Positions 22,875-34,774 of a stretch of DNA of 64,000 nucleotides are shown in pieces. Each line of letters opens with the position of its first letter. The first letter of the stretch is position 1. The stretch is from contig JASKOT010000029.1 of the NCBI GenBank assembly GCA_032158125.1, forward strand, positions 164,362-228,361. The letters run 5' to 3'. A model generated the notes under the pieces. The model ran no database searches, was not told the origin of the DNA, and was given only the letters and a program-made list of their open reading frames with translations. Origin of the DNA: Papiliotrema nemorosa. Lineage: Eukaryota; Basidiomycota; Tremellomycetes; Tremellales; Rhynchogastremaceae. Made by a program: the position numbers and the translations under genes.

Positions 22875-23982
22875 TTAATCCTCCATCGGAAATCCTTCCT
22901 CCTTCCACTCAAGCATTCTTTCTGCTTTGCCCGTATCGAAGAAACTCTGATTCCCCACCATTAGACCCCTGAAATAGATCCCCTCACTCTTCGGGGAGTA
23001 CTTTGAGCGGAGCAGGTCCATACTGTTCACTTGCTGACAAGTCGTCTTGGCAGCGATGAGGAATACCTCGTGGCCCAAGGGAAAGGTGGAGATTGGAGCA
23101 GTGATAGCCTTGAGACAAGCTTCTGCAGTCGCGCCGAGTGATACCCATCCCCAGAGATCTTTCCAGGCTCCTCCTTCTTGATGTAAAGCTTCTCGAGAGA
23201 CAAGAGGAGGTGGGACGACCCAGTGGAAGCGGAGTGATGCGATACGCATTTGGGGGTATCGAAGAGCAAATGAGGATGCCTGCATTTCGACGATCCTGTA
23301 AAGTCAGTCAAACCCATAACCAATCCGGGAGAATTGTCCACAGAGAGAGAGAAAGAGATTTGAAAACGCCTACGCTTTCGATAGAGAGTATGCATCTTCG
23401 GGATTCTGAGGGTGGTCCTCGTCCAAGGGGAGATAGGCAAATCGTGGGCGTTTCGAGTAGACTCAATGTCAGTCATTGTAACCTGATGATGCTAGTGAGT
23501 GTTACTTACTCATGCCGATGGCGTTGACACTAGAGGCGACGACTACACGAGTGATAGCCAAATCTGCACATGCCGACAAGGCATTGTAAGACATCGCTGT
23601 ATTGACATTGTGCACCTCCTACAGGTCAGCGACCTTACTTGGGAGCTTCATAGCGGATTGCACTCACATGCTGTAGATACGCGTCGTCCAGAAGACGACC
23701 TTCGTCATCGTGCGCATTATACACCGCAGCGAGATGGATCAGCGCGTCGCATCCTCGGATAGCACGCTTGTACGCATGAAAGTCGGTCGCGTCGAGTTGT
23801 TGGTACATGTACCGCGCTTGGTTCTGTATCTTCCCTTCCTTGGGTCGATCAAGAGCGACCACTGCGTGGCCTTGGTCCAAGGCGTATTGAGCGACAGAAG
23901 ATCCAACGTGGCCTGCTGCACCGATGATTGCTATTGTGAGTTTCAGGGGGTTCTCGGGAAGGGTAAAGGGGATGAGCGTCAT
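22875..23982 (-). CDS. NAD(P)-dependent epimerase/dehydratase (extended SDR)
   Basis: The product starts with a Rossmann fold: the nucleotide-binding motif IIGAAGHVGSSVAQ is near residue 20, followed by DALIHLAAV. Downstream exons give ITRVVVASSVNAIG and the catalytic pair in EDAYSLSK (Tyr-x-x-x-Lys), then a C-terminal substrate domain in the last exon (22875-23285). At least three introns interrupt it at about 23290-23380, 23470-23510 and 23620-23670. Such enzymes act on nucleotide sugars or related carbonyls; the substrate cannot be told here. Convergent with gene K, 87 bp apart. Confidence 0.85.
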
Positions 23983-24809
23983 GTCGTGTATGATGAGCTA
24001 GAGTAGCAGTGCGTCAAATAACGGGTGGATCGTGGAGTAGTGGGAAGAAGTGAGAGGGAGCCGTGGTCCTGCACCCGCTTAAGAACCCCTTGGACCCCCT
24101 TGAGACCGGTCGAACGACATGCCGGACAGGACGACATCGCATGGTGTAGGTGAGGAGCAGATTCCTGAAATCTGTGTGAGTATCACCTCGTTTCTGTTGT
24201 CCCCGAGGAGGGGATCCAGGGTATGGAAGTCCTAGACTAGGTGGTCAGGATGAGTCGAGTGAACAAACATAACCAAGTGAGTAGTGTGAAAAGTTCAGCA
24301 CAGTCAAAGTTTTGTGTGTGAGATTCACTCGTCAGCCTCGGGAGCTGTCGGGAAACTCTCGGCACCGCGGTGAGCTCAGGGTGAGGTACGATACGGGTTC
24401 CCCTGTCGATGATCTACCGTGCACGCCGGACGGCAGGGGACCAAGAGGAGCGTCCCGTCAAAACCAGGGTGAACCGGGATGAGAGTGTGGAAAGCGATCG
24501 GAAGAGACGGGTTGCGAGATGAAACCGGAGTCGTCGGTCGTGAACAAGGGTGTCGCTTCCCCTGTTACCCATGTATCCACCTCATTCGCCCCATACGGTC
24601 TCTAAGTGGCTGATATGGGGTCGAGAGGTCCGGTCACTCGTCGAAACATACTTACCTCCACGTAACATGCGTGCGTCGATCAGGCACGGCCGTAACATGG
24701 CTTGGTCGCTAGGCTATAACGTATACATCTCAACACATTGCGTGACAGTACTATGGCTACAAGTCTATTTCATCATAACGTTAGAATCTATCCTTTCCCG
24801 CACCGCTCA
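23983..24809. other. intergenic region, no gene seen
   Basis: About 830 bp upstream of the SDR gene and downstream of the next minus-strand gene. A 91-codon plus frame (24550-24825) overlaps the 3' end of the neighbouring gene and has no coding-like features. No RNA gene or repeat is recognised. Confidence 0.35.
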
Positions 24810-25328
24810 CTACACGGACAGCTGAGCCTGTGCCGCCGACGGTTCCTTCAACAAGACCTTGGCGATATCCACCACCTCGTCAAGTTGTTCCTCTGCTCCA
24901 GTCTGACCGGCATTCGACAAGGCTTCTTGGAATGAAGTGACTCCTGTCTCGCGTTCCAGAGCTCGGGTAACGATGGAAGAGCTGTCAGCCAGTCCAACTC
25001 TTGCTTCCGGGATAACCTCTGCTAAAATGGGAGGGAGGTTCAACGGTGCGTTGACCGGTGGAGCGTGGGCCAGATGAGACGCAAGAAGGGATGTTTCTAG
25101 AATTAGACATGTCCTGGATTATGATACGAGCGTAAAATACGCACCTTCCATCGTCGAGCCCTGCTTGACAGAAGCCTTGATAGCCTGTCGCACGACATTG
25201 GGGTTCATCTCCATCTCTGCAGTCCTAGACACCTCGATTGTAGCTGTCCGAGCGGTCGTGGCGAGTTCGGTACTGATGATGGCCGCTTCCTCTCTCGCTG
25301 CGGAAAGCATGGTTCGTACTGCGGCCAT
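24810..25328 (-). CDS. hypothetical Ala-rich helical protein, 156 aa
   Basis: Exons 25145-25328 and 24810-25096 join through a 48-nt phase-1 intron (GTGCGT...TTCTAG), exactly 157 codons. The product is Ala/Glu/Thr-rich and helical (MLSAAREEAAIISTELATTA; EEQLDEVVDIAKVLLKE), with a Pro-rich centre (HAPPVNAPLNLPPILA). The ATG at 25328 is preferred. The same frame is open for another 43 codons upstream, but that part is hydrophobic leader-like sequence. No family is recognised. It differs from the A-L family in having a phase-1 intron and no Trp block. Confidence 0.6.
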
Positions 25329-25682
25329 CTGACCTTGGGTGATGCTGTAGACTGATATGAAGATGTGTAGAAAGGGGAAAAATGCGACGGCTGACACGGG
25401 TGGGTGGTGCTTGTTGCGTTTGCCACCCAAACCACCGCGAAACCGCAGTGACGGCATCGGATCATTTTTTGTAATGGGGCATTAGAAATGGAGCTGGGGG
25501 TGATTAGAAAGCTGGTTTGTAATGGCATTACAAAATGAGACCACCTCTTTGTCACCCTCGCACTGACTTTCACCTCTACACTCGCGATCATATTCATCTC
25601 GCACACCCTCAACTTCATCCAAGGTTCAAAGTCGACGAAGGAGTGATAAAAGGGAAATCCACTAACGTAGCTTATCTTGAGC

Positions 25683-27695
25683 ATGTCAAACTCGTCTTGG
25701 CCGCCAGAATTGAAGTGAGCATCCCCGTATCCTTTCACTCCTGGCGCGCCTGATCATCCCTAGGGCATGGGTCCAGAACTGTCTGTCAAAAGCAACGCCT
25801 GCCAACAAATCGGCAGTGAACGCAGAGCTGAAAGAGGTGAGCCGTCGAATGCTGTCATAGAAGACTTAGAGCTGACATGATAGGTCCTTTTCCGCGCGCA
25901 CAAGGATGGAACTATAAACACCACCGACTGGACAAACGTCGAACTGCAAGCGTAAGTTCGATCACCGCAATTACGAGTGCTCCTATATAGAAAACACACT
26001 GACAGAGGCAGACTCAAAGCTCAGACTGCACGTACTACCCATGTTCCCGCACCTCCACAACCCTTCTTCCCCGTCGTCATACCGCCCCCTCCGACAGTCA
26101 CAGCATATCCTGTCTATCACCCTCCAGCTCCATCTTCCATCGCTTCTTCTTCCACAGATCAGACTCCTACAAAGAAGGAGAAGAAGAAAGCTGCCAAGGC
26201 GAACAAGAAGCGAAAGTGAGTCACCTATTGTTCAAGCATTGAAGATCCCTGATGGGTAGAACTGAGACAACTGACAATTTCCCCTCGGCGTACCATTTCA
26301 CCGGACCAGAAAACGGGGCCGACGATCCTGATGCGTTGGCTCGAAGAGCTGCGCGTTTCAACAAACCACCTGCATCTGCAGCTACCGGACCCGTAGCCAA
26401 GCCAGTCGGAGTGGCAGGATGGTTTGGTGGAGATGATGAAGACGGGGGGTCAATGCCCGGGTTCGGTCAGGTAGGCAAAAAGAGGATACGAGTCGGAGGA
26501 GGAGATGTGGGAGGACGATATGCAGAGCCGATAGCGGAGGAGGACCCTGTGGGTTCGCCTTCTCATCCCGGTAGCTCAAGCTAATCATCAGAACGTAATA
26601 GATTGGGATCGATACACCATCAAGGGCACGTCTAACAAGTTGGAAAAACGATATCTACGTCTGACATCTGTAAGTCTGCTCGACCGCATCAGACATTTAG
26701 CTAATTATCAGGAACCCGATCCCGCTGACATACGTCCACTGCGTGTGCTCGAACAAAGTTTGCAACTGGTGGTCAAGAATTGGAAAGAGAATCGAAATTA
26801 CGCTTACGCCGTTGATCAGTTCAAATCTATGCGACAGGACTTGACGGTGAGTTTTCTTGTAAACTTTGCACTGCCAGATCTGATGATAGGTGCAACGGAT
26901 CAAGAATGAATTCACGGTCAAAGTTTACGAATATCACGCTCGTGTCGCCCTCGAAGCCGTAAGCTATCGCACAGGACTCTACTGACGGTACAGAAAGACC
27001 TTGGCGAGTATAATCAGTGTCAGACTATGCTTCGGCAGCTCTATGAGCTCGGCATACATGGTCATTTCGAAGAGTTTCTCTCTTATCGGATTCTCTACCT
27101 ACTGCATACGCGCAACCGTGGTGGTCAGTGGGCTTCGTCCACCCTTGGATTTGGGCTGACGCTTAGACATGGCATCTCTCCTTCCTAAGCTGACCCCCGC
27201 CAATAAAGCGGATTCTGGAGTCCAACATGCATTGCAAGTAGCCGCTGCGGTCGCCACATCGAATTACTACAAGATTTTCCAGCTGTACGATACAGCACCC
27301 AACATGTCCGGTTTCATTATGGATCATTTCGTCGAGCGTGAGAGGATATCAGCACTAGCCATCCTTGCCAAGTCGTAAGCCATTTATCCTCAGTCTTGTC
27401 CTGCGCTAATACACATAGCCATATGACCTTGACTCTACCCTATTTGACCAAAACTCTTGCTTTTGAAGCCGACTCTATCGCTGACAAATTCTTGGTCGAC
27501 CACGAGATCGCCTTGTATACAAATCCTACCCCAGCTCCTGCTCCGAATGCGTCAACCAATCACTGGCGACCTATCAAAGCTTCCGCCCCGACTCCGCTCA
27601 AAGAGCGGATTTGGGATTGCAAGAAGGCTTTGGTTGGAGTGAGAAAGGCTATGGAGAGGTATAGAGTGGTTGATCTAAAGGGTCAGGTCGATTAG
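25683..27695 (+). CDS. THP3: THP3/LENG8-type SAC3-GANP domain protein
   Basis: A short first exon from 25683 gives WPPELK, which splices to AWVQNCLSKA and then ELKEVLFRAHKDGTINTTDW. A Pro- and Lys-rich linker follows (KKEKKKAAKANKKRK). The conserved core runs from about 26600: IDWDRYTIKGTSNKLEKRYL, then RPLRVLEQSLQLVVKNWKE, DQFKSMRQDLTVQRI, NEFTVKVYEYHARVALE and DLGEYNQCQTMLRQLYELG. These are hallmarks of the SAC3/GANP/THP3 family, which couples transcription elongation and mRNA processing in the nucleus (yeast Thp3-Csn12). Many introns of about 45-60 nt interrupt it. The C-terminal helices end at VVDLKGQVD. Confidence 0.88.
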
Positions 27696-28163
27696 GCCAG
27701 GTAACGTACACTTCCACCTGTTCAGGCTCGCCAGAATGCGTGCCATCGGAGCCTTGAAGGCTCGCGTCTATGTGTCCAGCGACGACGCCAGGTCGAGGCT
27801 TGTTGACACGTTTGCATATCAGCCCCTCGTCGGTACTGCCACGGAACGTCTAGAGCTGGTCGTTGAATGACATCATGCATTATCCGATATCTCGGTGCAT
27901 TCTGGGATTATACTCATGTTCCTTTTGACCCTTGAGCACTTCGTTGATACAGCTGATTGCGAGCTGAGCCTGCTTCTCGACTGATGCAGAGTTCGGGAGA
28001 ATCTAGATGTATGGATTCATCTTTCTTGTAGCTTGTGTACTGTATCGACGATCTGTGTACAATGCATGTGATTTCAGGACAACTAATGATGCGCTCGTGC
28101 TATACTTTGATACCTTGACAAGTGGCTTTCGTTCATACTATTACACGTATTACCTCCCCTGCC
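27696..28163. other. convergent 3' region between THP3 and the 7TM-MFS fusion, no gene seen
   Basis: An open stretch at about 27725-27870 (plus strand) lacks a start and a splice partner and lies just past the THP3 stop. It is probably 3' untranslated sequence. The rest is A/T-rich, as expected for facing terminators. Confidence 0.35.
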
Positions 28164-30880
28164 TCACGACTCTCTCACTTCCACATGACTTGCTTCCATC
28201 TTACTACCGAGATCACTCCCGCTCCCTTGTCCACTTGCCGTTCCATCATGCGATATGTTTTTATTGGGGCGTAATGGATCTACCCATTTTCGCATACCTC
28301 CAAATAGCCACCCGGGCATGAGCAGACTCAATCCGTATAGAATGACCACAACTACCAGCGTATACCTCGGTCGATTTGGGTGGAGTTCCGCCGCACCGTA
28401 CGATACCCCCGGGAACAGTCCTCCGCCAGAGATAGCAGTGACCAGCGCCGCAGAGGTCAATTTCGTCTTGGCTCCTTGATTTCGCAGGGTGATGGCGAAC
28501 AGCGTGGGGAAGATGGCGGATTCAAAGAAGGAGATCAGGACAAAGACGCCTGTGCTCCCTTTGCCCGGTTTGACCAGCAATGAAGCGAGACTGAACACGA
28601 ATGATCCCGCGCAACATACGAGGAGGACGTATCGTGGGGGAATACCGATATAGGTCGCTGCCGATGCCAAGAATCGACCGAGGGCGAACACTGCATGAGC
28701 GATGGCTTGGACCCAGAATGGGTCTATACGAGGGTTGAGTCGAATAGAGACCGGTCCAAAGAAATACGAGATGGTCTCTTGAGCTCCGACGTATAAGGCC
28801 ATGGTGAAACAGCCCATGATGAGCAGGGCGGTCCGAGCGGAAATGTGAATCCCAAAGATGGGAAGAGTGGCCGAGGCGTCGAGACCGATGTCGAAAAGCG
28901 CTTGTTGAGATGTCGCCTCGAGTATATCGTCAGGTGCCTCGGATAAGGGGACGTAGTAGAAGACCACCGCTACGGCCACGACGAAGAGTGCCACGGCGAG
29001 GTAACACCATTGTATATTGAACAGCGAGTCTTCGTTTACATTGTTGAACAAGACGCGTTTGGCCAAGATGGGCGAGATGACGCTACCTATAGCTTGAATG
29101 CCTTGTGAGAAGTTGAGTCGAGTTTCCGACAAATGAGCAGGTCCTGCGAGGGCGATGAATGGGTTTCCGGCTATTTCCAAGCATGCCAGACCAAGAGCGA
29201 TGATGAAGTTTGATATGAAGAATCCAGGATAAGACAAGAGCACTGATGAGGGCCAGAAAGACAGAGCTCCGATGGCGTAGAGTACGAGACCCGTGATGAA
29301 GGTGGATTGGAAGGATGAGCGGGTGAGAACCCAATAACCGATCAAGGGAGGACTGAAGAAGTAGGCCATCCAGTAAGCGCTCTACCTGATTAGCAAACGT
29401 TCAGACTGACACGGGACCGGAGACTCACATGCAGGGCGATGGATCTAGCCGGGTTATAATCCATGAGCGACTGTATCTCCCCATTCAATGTACCAAGTAA
29501 GCCGTACGCGAAACCCCACAAGAAGAACAATAACGAGACAAATAGAATGGGTCTCCAAGCCTCCTTCGGGGTCAACTCTGTCAAAGGCTTCTTCCCGCTC
29601 ATGTTGACAAAATCGAAGAATGTCTGTGTAGGCTGTTGATCCGTTACCTCGTGATCTCGTTTCGAGTGGAAGACGATGGATTTTCTGGATAATCGTCGAG
29701 GAGAAGCCTCTGGCGAACCTGGCATCGGGACACTGTTGGACCGATTGCGGTTGAGCTGAGCTGGGGGAGGGTGGGGGTCGTCCATTGCCAACATTTGCAT
29801 AAAGTCCATTCCGGCTCCCTGATCGTCCTCCTCCGCCCCCTCGTTCGGGATGGGCAGTTGATTTTCGAACACCGGTGCAAGACGGTTGAAAGGAGATCGA
29901 GGTGATCTAGGTAGTTTACTGAGCTCGACGGTGGGCACCGGATCAGGAACAGACGATTGTCGATGTAGTAATGCCGGGGTGACTCGCATCACTAAAGGTT
30001 TCAAGACTAGGGCGCAAGCGCAGATGAGACCGACGGTAACTTCGACCGTCGACCACATGAGGGTGAAGCTGACTTCGTAGATAAAATCTGGCGGTCTGAC
30101 ACTTGCACTTGCTTGAGTCAGTCCATGCGCCCTTTCGATTCGAAGTGCATTCTGCAGATAGACGATCCGAATGACATCCACAATGGCCACGAAGCCTCCA
30201 ACAATGAATGTAGCGACAAGCACGACTTTTTGTCGGAATTCGATTCGAAGCGCAGTGAGTATCGGTAGAGGCAGGAGTAGAATCGCAAGGTCGGTAATGA
30301 CGTTGACGGGCGCAGAGGATAGGTACAATCCCACTAAATCTATACATTTCCCTTCTGAATCTGTAAAAGCGGCAGAGACGGGTCGACATTGGAATATGTT
30401 GAGAAACGTGAGGACGATACCGGCTAGGTTGACAATAGCGAGTACGACCAGCGATGCGATCTTGAGAAAACGGTGTGCGGTCGCCATGCGAAGGTAGAGG
30501 AGGAGGATGGCAGATTTCGTAGCCATGATAGCGGGGTTGTAAAAGATGGTAAAGGCGTATATGGCTCGTCGTAGTGGATCTTGCCAATCATCCCTGATAT
30601 CTTGATCATGTTTCCCCAATCCATGCTTTGCTCCTATCATGACACTGACCCCAAGTCCAAGTGTGAACGCCTGCCGTCAGTGAAAGTCGCAGAGTATCGA
30701 GAAGTCGGAATGAGTGGATGGAGCGGTGCTCACCCATCCGATGAGCACTAGCCAATCGTCCGGATTGCTCTTCTTGGTGATTCCCCATTTTGACACCAAG
30801 CGCAGTATCAAGAAGCATGTAGCGAGAACGACGAAAATGAGGGAGACGACAAAGACGGTAGGACCGCGATCGTGTGCCAT
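28164..30880 (-). CDS. fungal-rhodopsin-like 7TM domain fused to an MFS fucose-permease-type carrier, 868 aa
   Basis: Exons 30734-30880, 29429-30670 and 28164-29381 give exactly 869 codons. Residues 5-277 form seven hydrophobic segments of the fungal rhodopsin/Pth11-like type: VFVVSLIFVVLATCFLILR, NPDDWLVLIGW, NPAIMATKSAILLLYLRM, a Cys in NIFQCRPV, ITDLAILLLPLPIL and a last helix ending LKPLVMR. A cytosolic Ser/Pro-rich linker follows (about 280-420). From about 421 comes an MFS domain resembling fucose/glucose-galactose permeases (FFLWGFAYGLLGTLN, LEIAGNPFIALAGP, NFSQGIQAIGSVISPILAKR). The middle exon carries the end of the 7TM domain, the linker and the first MFS helix in one open frame, so this is not two misjoined genes. 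A sugar-sensing transporter (transceptor) is an attractive inference. Confidence 0.88.
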
Positions 30881-31611
30881 GGTTGATACCGGGTAAGTTT
30901 TAAATTCTACCGCGCACTCGAGCGCTCAAGTCGTCGGTGCTCCAGGTCGATCATAGTATTCTCGCGCAGCGCATCGCCGTGCAGGAGTAGTCAAGGATTA
31001 ACAAGTCGATGTAATGGCGAGGGTTACTAGAGTAGAATAGCTATTCGGATGGTAGATGGATTCTACCGACTTCTGCGGCGAACGACCTATTCAAGAGTGG
31101 AGTGATGCCACAGAAGGGCGGGGGCGGCAAGGCACAGAAAGAGTGGGGGGGGAAAGGAGCACAGACATGGTTTCAATTTCAAAGGGAGATCTCGTGACTG
31201 CTACTCACGCGGGGGCAAGTCGAGGCAGGGGTCCCCCACAAGCGAGGATGCAATAAATACAGCGGGGAAACGTATGCCAGGCAGCTTATGCCGGAGGACA
31301 AGCATATGGGGGATGACGAATGGGAGACGTCTCGGGTCTGAAAGCGTAGGGCCCATGTCTGTCTCTTGATTTACCCGGAGCGAAATTCAGCCGAGACTCT
31401 ACTCATGTCGGAAGATCACTTGTCATGGTCGAGGCAAGTTATATCATGCAGCAGTTGACCAGGGATGTTGAGGACTCCATCTGGCCTCATACGAATGCCA
31501 AAAGGCGTCACAGCGAGGTGTTCCTGGTGATCGTGATCGATTCCAGTGATCGCCCACAACGCCCTGCCCAAACCTTCTTTGCAATCACTAACCCGTCTTC
31601 GACTATTCACC
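30881..31611. promoter_or_regulatory. divergent promoter region of the 7TM-MFS gene and UCH gene
   Basis: A spacer of about 730 bp between two divergent starts. Only short, mutually shadowing frames occur. No specific operator was identified. Confidence 0.35.
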
Positions 31612-32474
31612 ATGGCATCGACCTCGGATCAGAGCACAAGCTTGTCTCTTCGTGAATGGTACCCGATAGAGTCCTCTCCCGAGGTATTCACGCAACTAGC
31701 CAAGGTTGGCCTGTTAATCACCGAGGTGATCAACGCTGACGCGTCGATTCAGCAATGGGGCGTAGATGACAGATACACCTTTCAAGATGTGTACTCACTG
31801 GACCCAGAGTACCTCGAGACTATCCCTAAGACCTGTCATGCGGTCATATTCCTCTTCCCCGATACGCCAGAGATAGTCGAGATGAGGACGAAGGAGGAGT
31901 GCATCCCGCCCGAGGGTAGTGATATCGTTTGGATTCCGCAAACCACTGAAGCTGGTAAGGGTTATGCACCCATCTCATCAAGTGTTGATCGCTAATAGAA
32001 GTAGGTCACAGTTGTGGGACGTTCGCGTTGGTCCATGCTCTAGGCGTCACTGGCCTCTCCCCCATCCTTCAACCCTTCTTCGAACAATGCCGTCAAACCC
32101 CTGTCCAAGACCGAACAGCCCTGTTCGCGGGCAACAAGCACATCTACAACGCCCATCATTCTGTCATCACTGCTGGACAGACCGCTGTCCGAGATACAGA
32201 CTGGGAAGACGCTGACCATTTCCTGAGCTTTGTGCATGCGGATGTGGAGGGAGAGAAACGGGTGGTGGAGATGGATGGGAATCCGCCCAGGACAGGACCG
32301 CTGGATAGAGGACCAGCGAGCGGAGATCTGCTACAGGTGAGCTGCCGATCTCTAACATAACATGCGCAAGAGCAGGTGACTGACGCACAGGACGTCTCTC
32401 GTATCATTCGGGAGAGATACCTTCCCAATGCGAGCGGAAATCTTCACTTTTCCGTCATGGCCTTGATCGGTTAG
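31612..32474 (+). CDS. YUH1: ubiquitin carboxyl-terminal hydrolase, UCH (peptidase C12) family
   Basis: Three exons with introns near 31957-32006 and 32336-32391. The catalytic pattern is present: oxyanion Gln in WIPQTTEAG, then the nucleophile Cys in HSCGTFALVHAL (first intron just before), the His in DADHFLSFVHAD and the Asp in VVEMDGNPP. The N-terminal part (YPIESSPEVFTQLAKVGL) and DVYSLDPEYLETIP match the domain start, and the length of about 240 residues is normal. It cleaves small adducts or peptides from the ubiquitin or Nedd8/Rub1 C-terminus in the cytosol. The frame also opens upstream from a non-ATG codon; the ATG at 31612 is used. Confidence 0.88.
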
Positions 32475-32694
32475 CTCACATGGTTGCCTCGATACCTGCT
32501 TGGCCCGACGGGCTCTTCTATCTCAGATCATGCTCCATCAACTCTTCGCATTGCAGACCAAACTACATCTTTACGAGCGCCCATACGATCAACCTATGTC
32601 TTGCGCTTATCAAGTTCAAACCCAGGCTGACCTGCTGGGCTGCGTCTCCGCCACATCAGGAGTGAATGCGCAGCCTCATGGTTCAGACGTAATC

Positions 32695-33394
32695 CTAGAA
32701 CGCATCCGACATCGCCGTATCCCCCCCTTCGTCCGGCTGAGACATCTTATCCAGTTCTTGTCGGATAATGCTATTTCAATGTCAGCTGTGCCAGGCATGT
32801 GGCAAGATTGATTCACCTCAACTCGGGCTCAATATCCTCCGAGATGTTCATTGAAGGATTCGCTCTCAGGCACCCCTCAAGCATGTTAATTCGGATCAAT
32901 GCCCCCCTTCTGAGGCTCTGACCATCGGACGTCACCTTGACGGTGTTGTTGACTTTCTTCACGGCATCAAGCACGTTGGAATTGAGAAGTCGTAGCTCAC
33001 CTTGTATGTCGTGTTCGACGTCCGTATATCCGCCTCTTCTGGCGTCTGCCTTGATTGAATCTGCTGACGTCTCTGTTGACGTCGCTGCTGCGCTCTCGAG
33101 CCCGTCCACGATATCTTCCATTACACTGTTCCAATCGCTGAAACGGTTGTCAGTTAAGTGTATAGCCAAAAGCACGCTTTGAAGACTCTTCGCAACTGCT
33201 GTCACTTCGACCTGGGTATTGAGCTCTTCCTTCCAATCTTCAAAGCGCTGCTGTAGTTCCTTCAGTTTCTCGTTGTCGATTGACTGAGAAAGAATTTCAG
33301 AAGCGTTCGAACAAGGATCTGAGAGCCGCGCGTCACTGCATTCCGAGCCACACACCGAGCCATCTGTCCCCCGATCGAGCATGTCCAAGTCCAT
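32695..33394 (-). CDS. gene L: helical family protein, 217 aa
   Basis: Exons 32817-33394 and 32695-32770 are joined by a 46-nt phase-2 intron (GTGAAT...CTGACATTGAAATAG, split codon AG|C), exactly 218 codons. Exon 1 has a Ser/Asp-rich head, then helices (LKELQQRFEDWKEEL; LLAIHLTDNRFSDWNSVMED) and a final helix before the intron (LRRGALIRINMLEGCLR) that lines up with the last exon-1 helix of D, E and F. Exon 2 reads IIRQELDKMSQ, matching TIRDELLLELQ of D and TIREELLSQLE of F. There is no membrane segment. Without splicing it would be a 193-residue open frame. The homology of exon 2 argues for the spliced form. Confidence 0.68.
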
Positions 33395-33946
33395 GGTGCT
33401 GTTGCTTGTTGGATATGTTGGAAGTTAGAATCTCAGGGTGGAAATCGTGAGGGCGTTCTTATAGAGAATGAGAGGAATGAATGTCTAATTTTCCCGGAAG
33501 GTGCGCGAAACATGTGCACAGGACATCCTTTCTCTTCGATCTCATGTCTTGTCCCTGCGAGTACCTCGAAGCCGAGAGACGTCTTTTTGCTCCCTCCTTT
33601 TTCGCCCTTTGTGGTATACGGAGTGTACAAGCATCAGAACCTGATGCATGACTCTCACGGTTTCTGGACATTCTCACCGTCCTTGGGCAAGGTGGTGGCG
33701 TGTCAGAGACCTACAAGGCGCGAGCAAAGCATCGCCAGCATTCACCTTGTCAACATAACCAAGCCCTTGTCTGTTGTCTAGAGCTCCTCAAAGTGCTATA
33801 TATGGAGAAGCGCTCATGACATTATGATACATGCACATAAACTTGACTTGTTACGGCCACTCCAGCGTCATCCGTTCCACACCACAAGCCCATTGCAGCG
33901 ATCCTCATTTGGCAAACTTGGCCCCCAAACGTACAGTGCCATGGCG
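33395..33946. other. gap between genes L and D, no gene seen
   Basis: About 550 bp holding the promoter of L and the 3' side of D. Open frames here are short and overlap each other on both strands. Confidence 0.35.
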
Positions 33947-34528
33947 TCATTGGTGATAGTCCTGAAGTTCCAAAAGCAGTTCATCTCGAATCGTTTGCAT
34001 CTGGTCCGCGGTACCACAGGTGTATCAGTATTATACCTTTCTGAAAGCGGAAAATTGATGTACATACAGGGTCTCTTCAACGTTCGTCGCACCCGCAGTC
34101 TTCTCTGAAACATTTCGCAAAAAGTATACCTCGAACACCGCCAGCTGCTCCACTGCCAAACTATACGTGGAAGTCGCATTCCCTGCCACATCCCAAAATC
34201 TCTTATCGAGAGCTGCCAGACCTTTCCTCACGCTTTTCTGATGCGCTTCAAGAATACTTTGCACAGTTTGAAGATTGGGCTCAGTGCTCACCTCGGTCAA
34301 AAACTTCTGTGTTGCAAGATGCGCGCAAGAGTAAAGCTCAGTTGCGGTCGATGATGCGATACTGGCCCAGTGTTTGATACGGCTGCTTCGACCTTCTTGA
34401 CTGATATCCTGCGCTTCGAGCATGAGTGCAAAACACTCCACAGCAACCCTGGGCTTCATCAGGCAATCGAGTTGTGTTTTCAAGTCGTCGATCTGAGCTG
34501 AGAGCGAGGTAGACTGTTGGGAGATCAT
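33947..34528 (-). CDS. gene D: helical family protein, 172 aa
   Basis: Exon 1 (34064-34528) carries EGRSSRIKHWASIASSTATE, very close to EGSSRIARWSQRASASE in F, and a last helix STYSLAVEQLAVFEVYFLRN, close to SVYSIANEHLNLIEAYVTK. Exon 2 (33947-34000) reads MQTIRDELLLELQDYHQ and then stops, so there is no membrane tail. The in-frame donor is GTACAT at 34063. A stronger-looking GTATGT lies four bases upstream but would shift the frame of exon 2 and lose the conserved motif. The intron carries TACTGAT as a good branch sequence. Unlike other members the phase here is 0, so this copy may have drifted at its donor site. Confidence 0.6.
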
Positions 34529-34774
34529 GACGGGTCAAAGATGATGAAGGAATAGCAGGACATGAATAGGAGAACGCTCACAGAGGGGAGCACCAGCCTC
34601 TCAGAAGCCCCCAAAAAGAAGCATTTGACGAGGCTTCTGCCTGCCCCTGGTTCCAGATATTCGTGCATCGAAAGCCCACGGGCTTCGTTTCGGCTCATTT
34701 CTAAGACGAAGACCGCAATGTCACTGTGTGCTACCATCTCATTCTCAGCCACCAACAAAACCCGGCGGTGTATT

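Noticed and set aside
24550..24825. 91-codon plus-strand frame near 24.6 kb
   Set aside because: It overlaps the 3' end of the convincing minus-strand gene at 24810-25328 and shows no coding features.
27725..27870. Open stretch after the THP3 stop as an extra exon
   Set aside because: It lies beyond an in-frame stop with no donor before it. It is better explained as 3' untranslated sequence.
28255..28583. Plus-strand frames inside the 7TM-MFS gene
   Set aside because: They are antisense shadows of the strong minus-strand coding sequence.
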